Assembly: GCF_003019815.1 (NCBI RefSeq)
Contig: NZ_CP027773.1
Span: forward strand, 507,001-571,000
Direction of reading: 5' to 3'
DNA: 64,000 nt
Source of the DNA: Variovorax sp. PMC12
Lineage (GTDB): Bacteria; Pseudomonadota; Gammaproteobacteria; Burkholderiales; Burkholderiaceae_C
Under the pieces are notes generated by a model. That model did no database searches and was not told the DNA's origin. It saw only the letters and a list, made by a program, of their open reading frames with translations. Positions 1 to 8,467 of this stretch are shown piece by piece. Both the position numbers and the translations under genes were made by a program. Position 1 is the first letter of the stretch, and each line of letters starts with the position of its first letter.

Positions 1-46
1 TGATGGGCGTGCCTCGTACTTGATGGCGCGCTATGCTCGGAAAACC

Positions 47-685
47 ATGAAGCTGCACAACTATTTCCGCTCCTCTTCCTCGTTCCGCGTGCGCATCGCC
101 CTCAACCTGAAGGGCCTCGATTACGAGTACGTTCCCGTGCACATCGCGCGCGGCGAACACCGCACCGGCTCCTATCCCGCCATCTCCGCCGACATGCTGG
201 TGCCGTTGCTCGAAGACGAGGGCGAGCGCTTCTCGCAGTCGATGGCCATCATGGAATACCTCGACGAAGTGCACCCCGAGCCGCCGCTGCTGCCCAGCGA
301 CCCGGCCGGCCGTGCGCATGTGCGCGCGCTGTCGCAGTCGATCGCCTGCGAGATCCATCCGCTCAACAACCTGCGCGTGCTCAAGTACCTCGTGAAGGAC
401 CTGAAGCTCGACGAGGAAGCCAAGAACAACTGGTACCGCCACTGGGTGCGCGACGGCATGCTTGCCTTCGAGCGCCAGCTCGCGCAGCACCCCGCCAGCA
501 CGTACTGCTGGGGCAACACGCCCACCATGGCCGACTGCTGCCTGGTGCCGCAGATCTTCAACGGCCGCCGCTTCGACTGCGACTTCAGCGGCCTGCCGCG
601 CACCATGGCCGCATTCGAGGCCTGCATGGAGCTCGACGCCTTCCAGCGCGCGCAGCCCTCGCAGGCGCCCGACGCGGAAGCCTGA
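47..685 (+). CDS. maiA: Maleylacetoacetate isomerase (zeta-class GST)
   Basis: This 212-residue protein has the glutathione S-transferase fold. The N-terminal thioredoxin-like half carries the zeta-class SSSSFRVRIAL motif (about residues 7-17) that holds the catalytic serine, followed by the conserved VPLLEDEG and QSMAIMEYLDE glutathione-binding segments. The C-terminal half is all-helical and contains NTPTMADCCLVPQIFN. The family isomerises maleylacetoacetate to fumarylacetoacetate in tyrosine/homogentisate breakdown, in the cytoplasm and using glutathione. I chose the ATG at 47 because it begins the conserved MKLHNYFRS start; upstream in-frame ATGs add residues unlike the family. pgeF follows after 5 bp, so the two are probably co-transcribed. 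Confidence 0.9.
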   Translation: MKLHNYFRSSSSFRVRIALNLKGLDYEYVPVHIARGEHRTGSYPAISADMLVPLLEDEGERFSQSMAIMEYLDEVHPEPPLLPSDPAGRAHVRALSQSIACEIHPLNNLRVLKYLVKDLKLDEEAKNNWYRHWVRDGMLAFERQLAQHPASTYCWGNTPTMADCCLVPQIFNGRRFDCDFSGLPRTMAAFEACMELDAFQRAQPSQAPDAEA

Positions 686-690
686 AGCCG

Positions 691-1449
691 ATGGATGCGC
701 GCTGGCTCGTGCCCGAGTGGCCCGCGCCGCCGAACGTGCGGGCCGTGTGCACCACGCGCGACGGCGGGGTTTCGCAGGGGCGCTACCAGAGCCTGAACCT
801 CGGCGACCACGTGGCCGACGATGCCGCGCACGTCGCCGAGAACCGCAGGCGCCTGCGCGAAGCCATCGGCGCGCGGCCGGTCTTCCTGCAGCAGGTGCAC
901 GGCACCGGCGTGGTCGCCCTCGACGACGAGCGGCACGTGGTGCGCTACGGCACGGCGGCCGATGGCTGCACCGCCACCGCCACGGGGCTGGCCTGCACCA
1001 TCATGGTGGCCGACTGCCTGCCCGTGCTCTTCACCGACGAAGCGGGCCACCGCGTGGCGGCCGCGCATGCCGGCTGGCGCGGACTGGCGGGCGGCGTGCT
1101 CGAGCAAACCGCACGGTCGTTCGCACCGGACTCGTCCGGCAAGGTCATCGCATGGCTGGGGCCTTGCATCGGGCCGAAGGCCTTCGAGGTCGGCCCCGAG
1201 GTCAAGGCCGCGTTCGAGGCGCATGCGCCCGAGGCCGCCGCGTGCTTCATCCCCTCGGCCGCCGCCGGCAAGTGGCTGGCCGACCTGCCCGCGCTCGCAC
1301 GCCAGCGCCTGCACGCGGCCGGCGTCGCGTCGGTGCATGGCAACGACGGCACCGACGCGTGGTGCACCGTCGCCAATGGCTCAAGGTTCTTTTCGCACCG
1401 GCGCGACGGTGTCAGCGGGCGATTCGCCGCGCTGGTCTGGAAGGTCTGA
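691..1449 (+). CDS. pgeF: PgeF/YfiH family multicopper-oxidase-like (laccase-domain) protein
   Basis: This 252-residue protein belongs to the DUF152/YfiH family. Metal and active-site signatures are visible: the LQQVHGTG segment (about residues 67-74), MVADCLPVLF (about 105-114) and AAHAGWRGL (about 124-132), with WLGPCIGPKAFEVG further on. The family is linked to peptidoglycan precursor editing (removal of misincorporated L-Ser at position 2) and, for homologues, to purine nucleoside phosphorolysis and polyphenol oxidation; which activity applies here cannot be read from sequence. It lies just upstream of the PHA genes, an arrangement I recall as common in Comamonadaceae. Its last 69 bp overlap an opposing gene. 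Confidence 0.88.
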   Translation: MDARWLVPEWPAPPNVRAVCTTRDGGVSQGRYQSLNLGDHVADDAAHVAENRRRLREAIGARPVFLQQVHGTGVVALDDERHVVRYGTAADGCTATATGLACTIMVADCLPVLFTDEAGHRVAAAHAGWRGLAGGVLEQTARSFAPDSSGKVIAWLGPCIGPKAFEVGPEVKAAFEAHAPEAAACFIPSAAAGKWLADLPALARQRLHAAGVASVHGNDGTDAWCTVANGSRFFSHRRDGVSGRFAALVWKV

Positions 1450-1695
1450 GGCCGCTGCTTCTTCGGCCCTGGCGGCGCGGCGTGCGGCTTCCTGCGCCTC
1501 GGCCTCGCGCTGCTTGATGGCCCGCCGCCGCGCCGGGGTACTCATCAGGTAAACCACCAGTGCCAGCGGCGCCAATCCGTACAAAAGAAATGTGAAGATG
1601 GCGCCCAGCACCGTGCCCGTGGTGTTGGTGGCTTCGGCCACCGCCATCATGAGTGCGACGTAGAGCCAGCCGATCACGATCAAATGGATAAACAC
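1381..1695 (-). CDS. Small two-helix membrane protein, unknown function
   Basis: This predicted 104-residue protein starts with GTG. The first half is strongly hydrophobic, with two likely membrane helices (about residues 1-20 and 28-51). It is followed by a basic ARRRAIKQRE stretch and an Ala/Glu-rich, charged tail that may form a cytoplasmic coiled coil. The hydrophobic-then-charged layout and its position between pgeF and phaC make it likely to be real, although its 3' end overlaps the end of pgeF on the other strand by 69 bp. I do not recognise a family and assign no function. Confidence 0.6.
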   Translation of the reverse strand: MFIHLIVIGWLYVALMMAVAEATNTTGTVLGAIFTFLLYGLAPLALVVYLMSTPARRRAIKQREAEAQEAARRAARAEEAAASDLPDQRGESPADTVAPVRKEP

Positions 1696-1802
1696 GGAAT
1701 TTCAGTCGTTAAGGGAAAGAGCGGCGTTGTGGGTGCCTTGTGAATGCAGGATACTCAAATCACGCAAGCCATCCGTTTCGTTTCAGGCGAGGACCAGGAG
1801 AC

Positions 1803-3563
1803 ATGATGAAGCAACAAGCCGCGGGGGCCGATGCGTTCGCGCCCTTCCAGCAAGCAATGACCGAGGGATGGACCAAGGCGCTGGAAGCATTCCAGCAATC
1901 CGCCACGCAGGGGGCCACGGCCTTCAATGTCGGCGGCACGCCGCTGTGGCAGATGCCGCAGATGTCGCCGTCGAAGCTGCCCGAGCTGCCGAAGCTGTCC
2001 ATCGACCCCGAAAAGCTCAAGGCCATCCAGCAACAGTACGTTGCAGAAGCAACCGATCTCTGGCGCCGCGGCTTCGACGCCAGGCCCGAAGGCGACAAGC
2101 GCTTCGCCAGCGAAGCCTGGGGCAGCAACCCGCTGTCGGCCTTCTCGGCGGCCGTGTACCTGCTCAATGGCCGCACCATGCTCAGCATGGCCGAGGCCAT
2201 CGACGCCGACGAGAAGACCAAGGCGCGCATGCGCTTCGCGGTCGAGCAATGGATGGCCGCCTCGTCGCCCAGCAATTCGCTCGCCTTCAATGCAGAGGCC
2301 CAGAAGAAGGCCATCGAGACGCAGGGCGAGAGCATTGCCAAGGGCATCCAGAACCTGCTGCACGACATGAAGCAGGGCCACGTCAGCATGACCGACGAGA
2401 GCGCCTTCGAGGTGGGCCGCAACGTGGCCACCACCGAGGGTGCGGTGGTCTTCGAGAACGACTATTTCCAGCTGCTCGAATACAAGCCCCTCACCGCCAA
2501 GGTGTACGAGCGGCCGTTCCTGCTGGTGCCGCCGTGCATCAACAAGTTCTACATCCTCGACCTGCAGCCCGAGAACTCGCTCATTCGCTATGCGAACGAG
2601 CAGGGCCACCGCGTGTTCGTGGTGAGCTGGCGCAATCCCGACGAGTCGATGGACAAGGCCACCTGGGACGACTACATCGAGAACGCCGCCATCAAGGCGA
2701 TCCACACGGTGCAGGAGATCAGCGGCAGCAAGCAGATCAACACGCTGGGCTTCTGCGTGGGCGGCACCATCCTGAGCACAGCGCTGGCGGTGCTCGCGGC
2801 GCGCGGCGAGAAGCCGGCCGCGTCGGTCACGCTGCTGACCACCTTCCTCGATTTCAGCGACACCGGCATCCTGGACATCTTCGTGGACGAGCAGATGGTG
2901 CAGTACCGCGAAATGCAGCTCGGCAAGGGCGGCCTGCTGCCCGGCGGCGACCTGGCCTCCACCTTCAGCTTCCTGCGGCCGAACGACCTCGTCTGGAACT
3001 ACGTGGTCGGCAACTACCTCAAGGGCGAGACCCCGCCGCCGTTCGACCTGCTGTACTGGAACAGCGACGCCACCAACCTGCCGGGGCCGTTCTATGCCTG
3101 GTACCTGCGCAACACGTACCACGAGAACAAGCTGGCCAAGCCCAACGCGCTCACCGTGTGCGGCCAGAAGATCGACCTGGGCAGCATCGACATTCCGGCC
3201 TACATCTACGGCTCGCGCGAAGACCACATCGTGCCCATCGGCGGCGCCTATGCCTCCACGCAGCTGCTGCCGGGCAAGAAGCGCTTCGTGATGGGCGCGT
3301 CGGGCCACATCGCCGGCGTGATCAACCCGCCCGCCAAGAAAAAGCGCAGCCACTGGATCCGCGAGGACGGCAAGTTCCCCAAGACCCAGGCCGAATGGCT
3401 CGCCGGCGCGCAGGAACACCCGGGCAGCTGGTGGACCGACTGGGCACAATGGCTCAAGGGACACGCGGGCAAACAGATCCCCGCGCCCAAGGCGTACGGC
3501 AACGGCAAGGCCTACAAGGCCATCGAGCCGGCGCCGGGCCGCTATGTGAAGGCCAAGGCCTGA
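1803..3563 (+). CDS. phaC: Class I poly(3-hydroxyalkanoate) synthase
   Basis: The 586-residue enzyme polymerises (R)-3-hydroxyacyl-CoA, mainly 3-hydroxybutyryl-CoA, into intracellular PHA granules and releases CoA. The lipase-like box GFCVGG places the nucleophile at Cys318. The other triad members are Asp474 in REDHIVP and His502 in GASGHIAGV, matching class I enzymes such as that of Cupriavidus necator. The N-terminal about 200 residues are the usual PhaC_N domain and the rest is an alpha/beta hydrolase fold. An AGGAG ribosome site precedes the ATG at 1803; a second ATG follows immediately at 1806. phaA lies 37 bp downstream in the same direction. phaB is not here but 9 kb away (14909). Confidence 0.96.
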   Translation: MMKQQAAGADAFAPFQQAMTEGWTKALEAFQQSATQGATAFNVGGTPLWQMPQMSPSKLPELPKLSIDPEKLKAIQQQYVAEATDLWRRGFDARPEGDKRFASEAWGSNPLSAFSAAVYLLNGRTMLSMAEAIDADEKTKARMRFAVEQWMAASSPSNSLAFNAEAQKKAIETQGESIAKGIQNLLHDMKQGHVSMTDESAFEVGRNVATTEGAVVFENDYFQLLEYKPLTAKVYERPFLLVPPCINKFYILDLQPENSLIRYANEQGHRVFVVSWRNPDESMDKATWDDYIENAAIKAIHTVQEISGSKQINTLGFCVGGTILSTALAVLAARGEKPAASVTLLTTFLDFSDTGILDIFVDEQMVQYREMQLGKGGLLPGGDLASTFSFLRPNDLVWNYVVGNYLKGETPPPFDLLYWNSDATNLPGPFYAWYLRNTYHENKLAKPNALTVCGQKIDLGSIDIPAYIYGSREDHIVPIGGAYASTQLLPGKKRFVMGASGHIAGVINPPAKKKRSHWIREDGKFPKTQAEWLAGAQEHPGSWWTDWAQWLKGHAGKQIPAPKAYGNGKAYKAIEPAPGRYVKAKA

Positions 3564-3600
3564 GCGCAACAGATTTCAAATCACTTCAACGGAGAACCTC

Positions 3601-4779
3601 ATGGAAGACATCGTCATCGTTTCGGCCGCGCGCACGGCTGTCGGCAAGTTCGGCGGCTCGCTCGCCGGCATTCCTGCCACCGAGCTGGGCGCCATCGTCA
3701 TCAAGGAAGTGATCGCGCGCGCCAACCTCACGGCCGAACAGGTCGGCGAGGCCATCATGGGCCAGGTGCTCGCGGCCGGCGCCGGCCAGAACCCCGCGCG
3801 ACAGGCATGGCTGAAGAGCGGCGGCGCCAAGGAAACGCCGGCGCTCACCATCAACGCCGTGTGCGGCTCCGGCCTGAAGGCCGTGATGCTGGCGGCTCAG
3901 GCCGTGGCCACTGGCGACAGCGAGATCGTGATTGCCGGCGGCCAGGAAAACATGAGCGCCGCGCCGCACGTGCTCCCCAATTCGCGCAACGGCCAGCGCA
4001 TGGGCGACTGGAAGCTGGTCGACACCATGATCGTGGACGGCCTGTGGGACGTCTACAACCAGTACCACATGGGCATTACCGCCGAGAACGTGGCCAAGAA
4101 GTTCGGCATCGACCGCGCCGCGCAGGACGAGCTGGCACTGGGCAGCCAGACCAAGGCCGCGGCCGCGCAGGACGCCGGCAAGTTCAAGGACGAGATCGTC
4201 GGCGTGAGCATTCCGCAGAAGAAGGGCGACCCCGTCATCTTCGATACCGACGAGTTCATCAACCGCAAGACCAGCGCCGAAGGCCTGGCCGGCCTGCGCC
4301 CCGCCTTCGACAAGGCCGGCGGCGTGACCGCGGGCAATGCCTCGGGCCTGAACGACGGCGCCGCAGCCGTGATGGTCATGACGGCCAAGAAGGCCGCCGC
4401 GCTCGGCCTGAAGCCGCTGGGCCGCATCGCCAGCTACGCCACCGCCGGCCTCGACCCCGCCATCATGGGCATGGGCCCGGTGCCCGCGTCGACCAAAGCG
4501 CTGCAGCGCGCCGGCTGGAAGGCCGCCGACCTCGACCTGCTCGAGATCAACGAAGCCTTCGCCGCGCAGGCCTGTGCCGTGAACAAGGAAATGGGCTGGG
4601 ACGTGAACAAGGTGAACGTCAACGGCGGCGCCATCGCCATCGGCCATCCCATCGGCGCGTCGGGCTGCCGCATCCTGGTGACGCTGCTGCACGAAATGCA
4701 GCGCCAGAACGCCAAGAAGGGCATCGCGTCGCTGTGCATCGGCGGCGGCATGGGCGTGGCGCTGACGATCGAACGCTGA
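3601..4779 (+). CDS. phaA: Acetyl-CoA acetyltransferase (beta-ketothiolase)
   Basis: The 392-residue biosynthetic thiolase condenses two acetyl-CoA into acetoacetyl-CoA, the first step of PHB synthesis. Catalytic residues are in place: nucleophilic Cys88 in NAVCGSGLKA, His349 in GHPIGASGC and Cys379 in SLCIGGGMG. Length and start (MEDIVIVSAARTAVGKFGG) match the PhaA family. It follows phaC in an apparent phaCA operon, and a hairpin at 4790-4805 separates it from the convergent GST gene. Confidence 0.95.
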   Translation: MEDIVIVSAARTAVGKFGGSLAGIPATELGAIVIKEVIARANLTAEQVGEAIMGQVLAAGAGQNPARQAWLKSGGAKETPALTINAVCGSGLKAVMLAAQAVATGDSEIVIAGGQENMSAAPHVLPNSRNGQRMGDWKLVDTMIVDGLWDVYNQYHMGITAENVAKKFGIDRAAQDELALGSQTKAAAAQDAGKFKDEIVGVSIPQKKGDPVIFDTDEFINRKTSAEGLAGLRPAFDKAGGVTAGNASGLNDGAAAVMVMTAKKAAALGLKPLGRIASYATAGLDPAIMGMGPVPASTKALQRAGWKAADLDLLEINEAFAAQACAVNKEMGWDVNKVNVNGGAIAIGHPIGASGCRILVTLLHEMQRQNAKKGIASLCIGGGMGVALTIER

Positions 4780-4789
4780 TCGCAGCAAC

Positions 4790-4805
4790 CGGGCGCTTGC
4801 GCCCG
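4790..4805. terminator. Perfect GC hairpin between convergent genes
   Basis: Arms CGGGCGC and GCGCCCG pair perfectly around a TT loop, between the stop codons of phaA and the opposing GST gene. There is no T-run on either side, so a bidirectional terminator role is inferred from position and stability, not from a canonical intrinsic-terminator tail. Confidence 0.4.
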
Positions 4806-4818
4806 TCGGTGTCGCCGC

Positions 4819-5451
4819 TCAGCGCGACATCGACGGCCGCTGCGCCATCGCGGCACGCCAGCGCAGCAGCTCGGGGTGCTGCTCCCCCGGCTTGACCCGC
4901 ACCACGCGGGCGAAGTCCACCGCCACCACGGCGGTGATGTCGGCAATGCTGAACCGGTCGGTGGCGATGAATTCGCGGCCGGCCAGCCGCTCGTTCAGCG
5001 TCTCGAAGAAGTGCTGCACGCGCGCCTGTCCGCGCTGCGCGAGCTCGGGAATCTGGGCGTAGTTCACCGGGCCGGGCAGGGCGCGGTCGGCCATGGCCGG
5101 CGAGCCGTTGCGCAGCGTTTCGGCAATGGCCAGCAGGCCTTCGAATTCCACGCGCCAGTTCCAGCTGGCGATCTCGGCTTTTTCGGCTGGCGTGCGGCCC
5201 AGCAGCGGCGGCTCGGGGTAGCGCGCTTCCAGCCAGGCCGCGATGGCGGCGTTGTCGGTCAGGAGGCCGTCTTCCTCGGTGCGCAGCGCGGGCACCGTGC
5301 ATTGCGGATTGATCTCGCGGTAGGCGGCGCCCAGCTGTTCGCCGCGCACGAGGTCGACCTGCACCGTTTCATGGGCAATGCCCTTCTCGGCAAGCAGGAT
5401 GCGCGCGCGCCGCGGGCTGGGCGCCGTGGCGCAGTCGTAGAGAATGATCAT
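4819..5451 (-). CDS. Glutathione S-transferase family protein
   Basis: The protein has 210 residues. The N-terminal thioredoxin-fold half (about 1-80) contains CATAPSPRRARILLAEKG, a cis-proline site NPQCTVPALRTEEDG and LTDNAAIAAWLEARYPEPPLL. The C-terminal helical half contains FSIADITAVVAVDFAR. This is the general GST layout for conjugation or glutathione-dependent reduction of electrophiles in the cytoplasm; the substrate cannot be predicted. Its start lies 28 bp from that of the divergent yghU homologue, so the two probably share a control region. Confidence 0.85.
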   Translation of the reverse strand: MIILYDCATAPSPRRARILLAEKGIAHETVQVDLVRGEQLGAAYREINPQCTVPALRTEEDGLLTDNAAIAAWLEARYPEPPLLGRTPAEKAEIASWNWRVEFEGLLAIAETLRNGSPAMADRALPGPVNYAQIPELAQRGQARVQHFFETLNERLAGREFIATDRFSIADITAVVAVDFARVVRVKPGEQHPELLRWRAAMAQRPSMSR

Positions 5452-5479
5452 CGTCTGTCCAACTCCTGGAATTCATCGC

Positions 5480-6358
5480 ATGAATGGCACGACCGCCTAT
5501 ACGCCGCCCACTGTCTGGTCCTGGAACAAGGAAAGCGGTGGCCGCTTCGCGAACATCAATCGCCCGATCGCGGGTGCCACCCATGACAAGGACCTGCCGA
5601 CCGGGAAGCACCCGCTGCAACTCTATTCGCTCGCGACGCCCAACGGCGTGAAAGTCACGGTGATGCTGGAAGAACTGCTGGCGTTGGGCCATGCCGGCGC
5701 CGAGTACGACGCCTGGCTGATCCGCATCAACGACGGCGACCAGTTCGGCAGCGGCTTCGTGGCGGTGAACCCGAATTCCAAGATCCCGGCGCTGCTGGAC
5801 CGCAGCGGCGCGGCGCCCGTCCGGGTGTTCGAGTCGGGCGCGATCCTGCAGTACCTGGCCGAGAAGTTCGGCGGTGCCTTCCTGCCGGCCGAGCGCGCGG
5901 CGCGCGCCGAATGCCTGTCGTGGCTCTTCTGGCAGATGGGCAGCGCGCCTTATTTGGGCGGCGGCTTCGGGCACTTCTACGCCTATGCGCCCACGAAGAT
6001 CGAATACGCCATCGACCGCTTCGCGATGGAAGTCAAGCGCCAGCTCGACGTGCTCGACCGCCGGCTGGCCGAGAGCCGCTACCTGGCCGGCAACGAATAC
6101 ACCATTGCCGACATGGCCGTCTGGCCCTGGTACGGCACGCTGGCCAAGGGGCAGCTGTACGAAGCGGGCGAGTTCCTGCAGGTGGGCGAATACAAGAACG
6201 TGCTGCGCTGGACCGACGAGATCGCGCAGCGCCCCGCGGTGCAGCGCGGCCGCATGGTCAATCGCGCCTGGGGCCAGCCGTCGAGCCAGTTGCTCGAGCG
6301 GCATGACGCCAGCGACTTCGACACCCGTACGCAGGACAAGCTGCAACCGCCGGCCTGA
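5480..6358 (+). CDS. yghU: Glutathione-dependent disulfide-bond oxidoreductase (YghU-type GST)
   Basis: The 292-residue protein resembles Escherichia coli YghU over its whole length as I remember that sequence. Shared segments include FANINRPIAG, LPTGKHPLQLYSLATPNG, EYDAWLIRINDGDQF, GFVAVNPNSKIPALLD, FGHFYAYAPTKIEYAIDRF and the tail ERHDASDFDTRTQDK. YghU binds two glutathiones and reduces disulfides. The ATG at 5480 is preferred over 5444 because MNGTTAYTPPTVWSWNK aligns with the YghU start. The flavin reductase gene follows after 28 bp. Confidence 0.9.
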   Translation: MNGTTAYTPPTVWSWNKESGGRFANINRPIAGATHDKDLPTGKHPLQLYSLATPNGVKVTVMLEELLALGHAGAEYDAWLIRINDGDQFGSGFVAVNPNSKIPALLDRSGAAPVRVFESGAILQYLAEKFGGAFLPAERAARAECLSWLFWQMGSAPYLGGGFGHFYAYAPTKIEYAIDRFAMEVKRQLDVLDRRLAESRYLAGNEYTIADMAVWPWYGTLAKGQLYEAGEFLQVGEYKNVLRWTDEIAQRPAVQRGRMVNRAWGQPSSQLLERHDASDFDTRTQDKLQPPA

Positions 6359-6386
6359 GCCAACCCGCAACAAACAAGGAGCTTCG

Positions 6387-6977
6387 ATGAGCGACAGGAT
6401 CCTGGTCTTCTACGGCTCGTACCGGTCCGACCGCATGGGCGTGCGCCTGGCCGACTACATCGTCGCGGGGCTCAACGGGCGAGGCGCGCAGGCGGAGCTG
6501 ATCGACGCCAAGGCCGTCGGCCTGCCCATGCTCGACCGCATGTACAAGGAGTACCCCAAGGGCACCGCGCCGGCGGCGATGGAAGCCCTGGCCGAAAAGA
6601 TCCGCACGGCCGACGCCTTCGTCTTCGTGACCGGCGAATACAACTGGGGCCCGCAGCCCGGCCTCAAGAACCTGACGGACCACTTCCTGGAGGAGTGGTT
6701 CTGGCGGCCCGCCGCGGTTGCGAGCTACTCGGCGGGGCGCTTCTCGGGTGTGCGCTCGGGCACGGTGTGGCATTCGATCCTGTCGGAGATGGGCATGGTC
6801 GTGGTGTCGAGCACGCTCGCGGTCGGGCCGATCTCTCAGACGCTCGCCGCGCAGGGCAAGCCCACGGGCAGCGCGGGCGAATCGCTCGACCGATCGTTCG
6901 GCCGGTTCGCTGACGACCTGGCCTGGTGGACCGAGGCGGCACGGGCGCAGAGAGGGCGCAAGGCGCCGCCTTACTGA
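6387..6977 (+). CDS. NADPH-dependent FMN reductase-family flavoprotein
   Basis: This 196-residue flavodoxin-like protein has the FMN-phosphate loop FYGSYRSDRMGVRLADY near the N-terminus (about residues 7-23) and the second flavin loop VTGEYNWGPQPGLKNLTDHF (about 76-95), both typical of NADPH-dependent FMN reductase/quinone reductase relatives. It should use NAD(P)H to reduce flavin, quinone or azo substrates; the physiological acceptor is unknown. AAGGAG sits just before the ATG. It appears to be co-transcribed with the yghU homologue, forming a small thiol/quinone redox cassette. Confidence 0.8.
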   Translation: MSDRILVFYGSYRSDRMGVRLADYIVAGLNGRGAQAELIDAKAVGLPMLDRMYKEYPKGTAPAAMEALAEKIRTADAFVFVTGEYNWGPQPGLKNLTDHFLEEWFWRPAAVASYSAGRFSGVRSGTVWHSILSEMGMVVVSSTLAVGPISQTLAAQGKPTGSAGESLDRSFGRFADDLAWWTEAARAQRGRKAPPY

Positions 6978-7016
6978 GCCCTGAAAGCCCGGTATCGGCG
7001 GTGCGCCCGAAGCATC

Positions 7017-7440
7017 TTGTACACCGCCCAAAATTTAGGCAGGTTGTTGAATCCCCTTATAAAATAACAACTTAGATTGCTTTTACAAGGCTCCACCTGA
7101 GTTACCCCCAAAGTTGTGCACAGAAAATGGGGAGTAACCCTGGCGGGTGCGGTTCCGCGCGCAAGTTGGCGGCACGCAGCGAAAAAATTTTGCTCTGCAT
7201 CGTGCGTTCAGGTCGCGCTCCAGCGATCCTCTGCTAGGAATCCGGGCAGAAAAATGCCTTCTGTCCGGTGTTCGGGCGCCAAGGTTGTGCACCGCTCAAA
7301 TTTTGAGCAAAGTGTGGAATATCTATATAAAACAACGAGTTGCAGCGCTTTTACAATGCTCCTCATGAGTTACCCCCAAAGTTGTGCACAGAAAATGGGG
7401 AATACGCGCATCGGCTCAGGTTTCGCGCGCAACTTAGGGT
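7017..7440. repeat. 268-bp imperfect tandem duplication in gene-free, AT-rich DNA
   Basis: Two diverged copies lie head-to-tail: copy 1 from about 7017, copy 2 from about 7285. Several landmarks recur at exactly 268 bp spacing: TTGTRCACCGC (7017/7285), TATAAAA (7058/7326), CTTTTACAA and an identical 36-bp block (7098-7133/7366-7401), ending in GCGCGCAA (about 7156/7424). The 36-bp block holds a dyad: CCCC and GGGG arms around TGTGCACA. Copy 2 also has the palindrome GCTCAAATTTTGAGC. No convincing gene occupies the 456-bp interval 6978-7433, and its base composition is visibly more AT-rich than its neighbours. Confidence 0.8.
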
Positions 7441-8360
7441 GAATCGGGCTGCCCCAGCGTCCGCGCCTCGTCGGCGTAGTGACGGCACAAGGTTTCCACC
7501 AGCGCCTGTGCATAGATCGGCAACGCCGCCCGGTCGCGCACCAGCAGGTAGCGCTCCCGCACGCACCATGCATCGCTGAGGTCGATCAGCGCGAGCTGCA
7601 TGCTGTCCTGGTTGCGCCGCGCGGCCGACTCGGGCACCACGCCGATGCCCACGCCGCTGCCGATCATCCGGCACATGGCGTCGAAGCTGCCCAGCTGTAT
7701 GCGCAGCTTCTGGCGCTTGCCCAGGTTGTCGGTGATCTGCGCCAGGAAGGTCTGCAGCGTGCTGCCCTGCTGCATGCCGATGGCGTCCTCGTCGAGCGTC
7801 TCGGCAAAGGCGATGCTGCGGCGCCTGGCGAAGCGGTGCTTGCGCGAAGTAACCAGCACCAGCCGGTCGGTGCTGAAGTGGATGGCTTCCAGCCCCAGCG
7901 TGTCGACCCGGCCGGCGACGATGCCGATGTCGGCGCGGCCGTCGAGCACGCCGCGCGGAATCTGAGCATTCGGTTTTTCCTGAAGGTCGACGTTGATGCG
8001 CGGGTTGTTCGCAAGAAAGCCCGGCAGGATCTCGGGCAGGAAGTCGGTCACGGCCGTGGTGTTGGCGAACACGCGCAGGTGGCCGCGCAGGCCGCCGCCG
8101 TATTCGAGCAGGTCGGCGCGCAGCTGCTCCGTCTGGTGCAGCACGAGGCGGGCATGGTGCAGGAAGGCTTCTCCCGGCGGCAGGAGCCGCACGCCGCGGG
8201 CCTCGCGCTGCAGCAGTTGCAGGCCGGCCTGCGTTTCCAGCGCCTTGATGCGCGCGCTGGCGGCGGCCAGCGACAGGTGCTGGCGCTCGGCGGCCCGCGT
8301 GAGGTTGCCGAGTTCGGCCGTGGCCACGAAGAGCCGCAGGTCGGTGAGGTCGAAGAGCAT
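7434..8360 (-). CDS. LysR-type transcriptional regulator
   Basis: The 308-residue regulator has an N-terminal winged helix-turn-helix (about residues 1-62: LRLFVATAELGNLTRAAERQHLSLAAASARIKALE) and a C-terminal periplasmic-binding-protein-like effector domain. It is transcribed away from the Bug/MaoC/CoA-transferase/CitE genes and probably controls them in response to a pathway intermediate. In Pseudomonas aeruginosa the itaconate operon is likewise flanked by a divergent LysR gene. Candidate operators are the inverted repeats in 8377-8413. Confidence 0.88.
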   Translation of the reverse strand: MLFDLTDLRLFVATAELGNLTRAAERQHLSLAAASARIKALETQAGLQLLQREARGVRLLPPGEAFLHHARLVLHQTEQLRADLLEYGGGLRGHLRVFANTTAVTDFLPEILPGFLANNPRINVDLQEKPNAQIPRGVLDGRADIGIVAGRVDTLGLEAIHFSTDRLVLVTSRKHRFARRRSIAFAETLDEDAIGMQQGSTLQTFLAQITDNLGKRQKLRIQLGSFDAMCRMIGSGVGIGVVPESAARRNQDSMQLALIDLSDAWCVRERYLLVRDRAALPIYAQALVETLCRHYADEARTLGQPDSP

Positions 8361-8376
8361 CGCCTGATCTTAGTCA

Positions 8377-8413
8377 AGCCTTCGGAATCGCAGAAGGCTG
8401 GGTTCCGAATTCG
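8377..8413. promoter_or_regulatory. Inverted repeats between divergent LysR and Bug genes (candidate LysR operator)
   Basis: AGCCTTC and GAAGGCT form a perfect 7-9-7 inverted repeat at 8377-8399, and CGAATTCG is an 8-bp palindrome at 8406-8413. Both lie in the 107-bp divergent control region, where a LysR tetramer would normally bind an activation and a recognition site. Binding is inferred from position and symmetry. Confidence 0.45.
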
Positions 8414-8467
8414 CAGATTGCGCGCGCGGGTGGCGCCGACGACCATGCGGCCATGGAGACAAGAAAC

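Noticed and set aside
1755..3569. Minus-strand 604-codon frame opposite phaC
   Set aside because: Shadow of phaC, which has all catalytic residues; the antisense product shows no motif.
7098..7401. Chromosomal or plasmid origin because of TTGTGCACA elements
   Set aside because: Only two imperfect DnaA-like boxes, no AT-rich unwinding region and no dnaA, dnaN or rep gene nearby.
7083..7442. Short ORFs within the 7.0-7.4 kb repeat
   Set aside because: They do not keep the same frame or protein between the two copies, have no ribosome sites, and span the repeat junctions.
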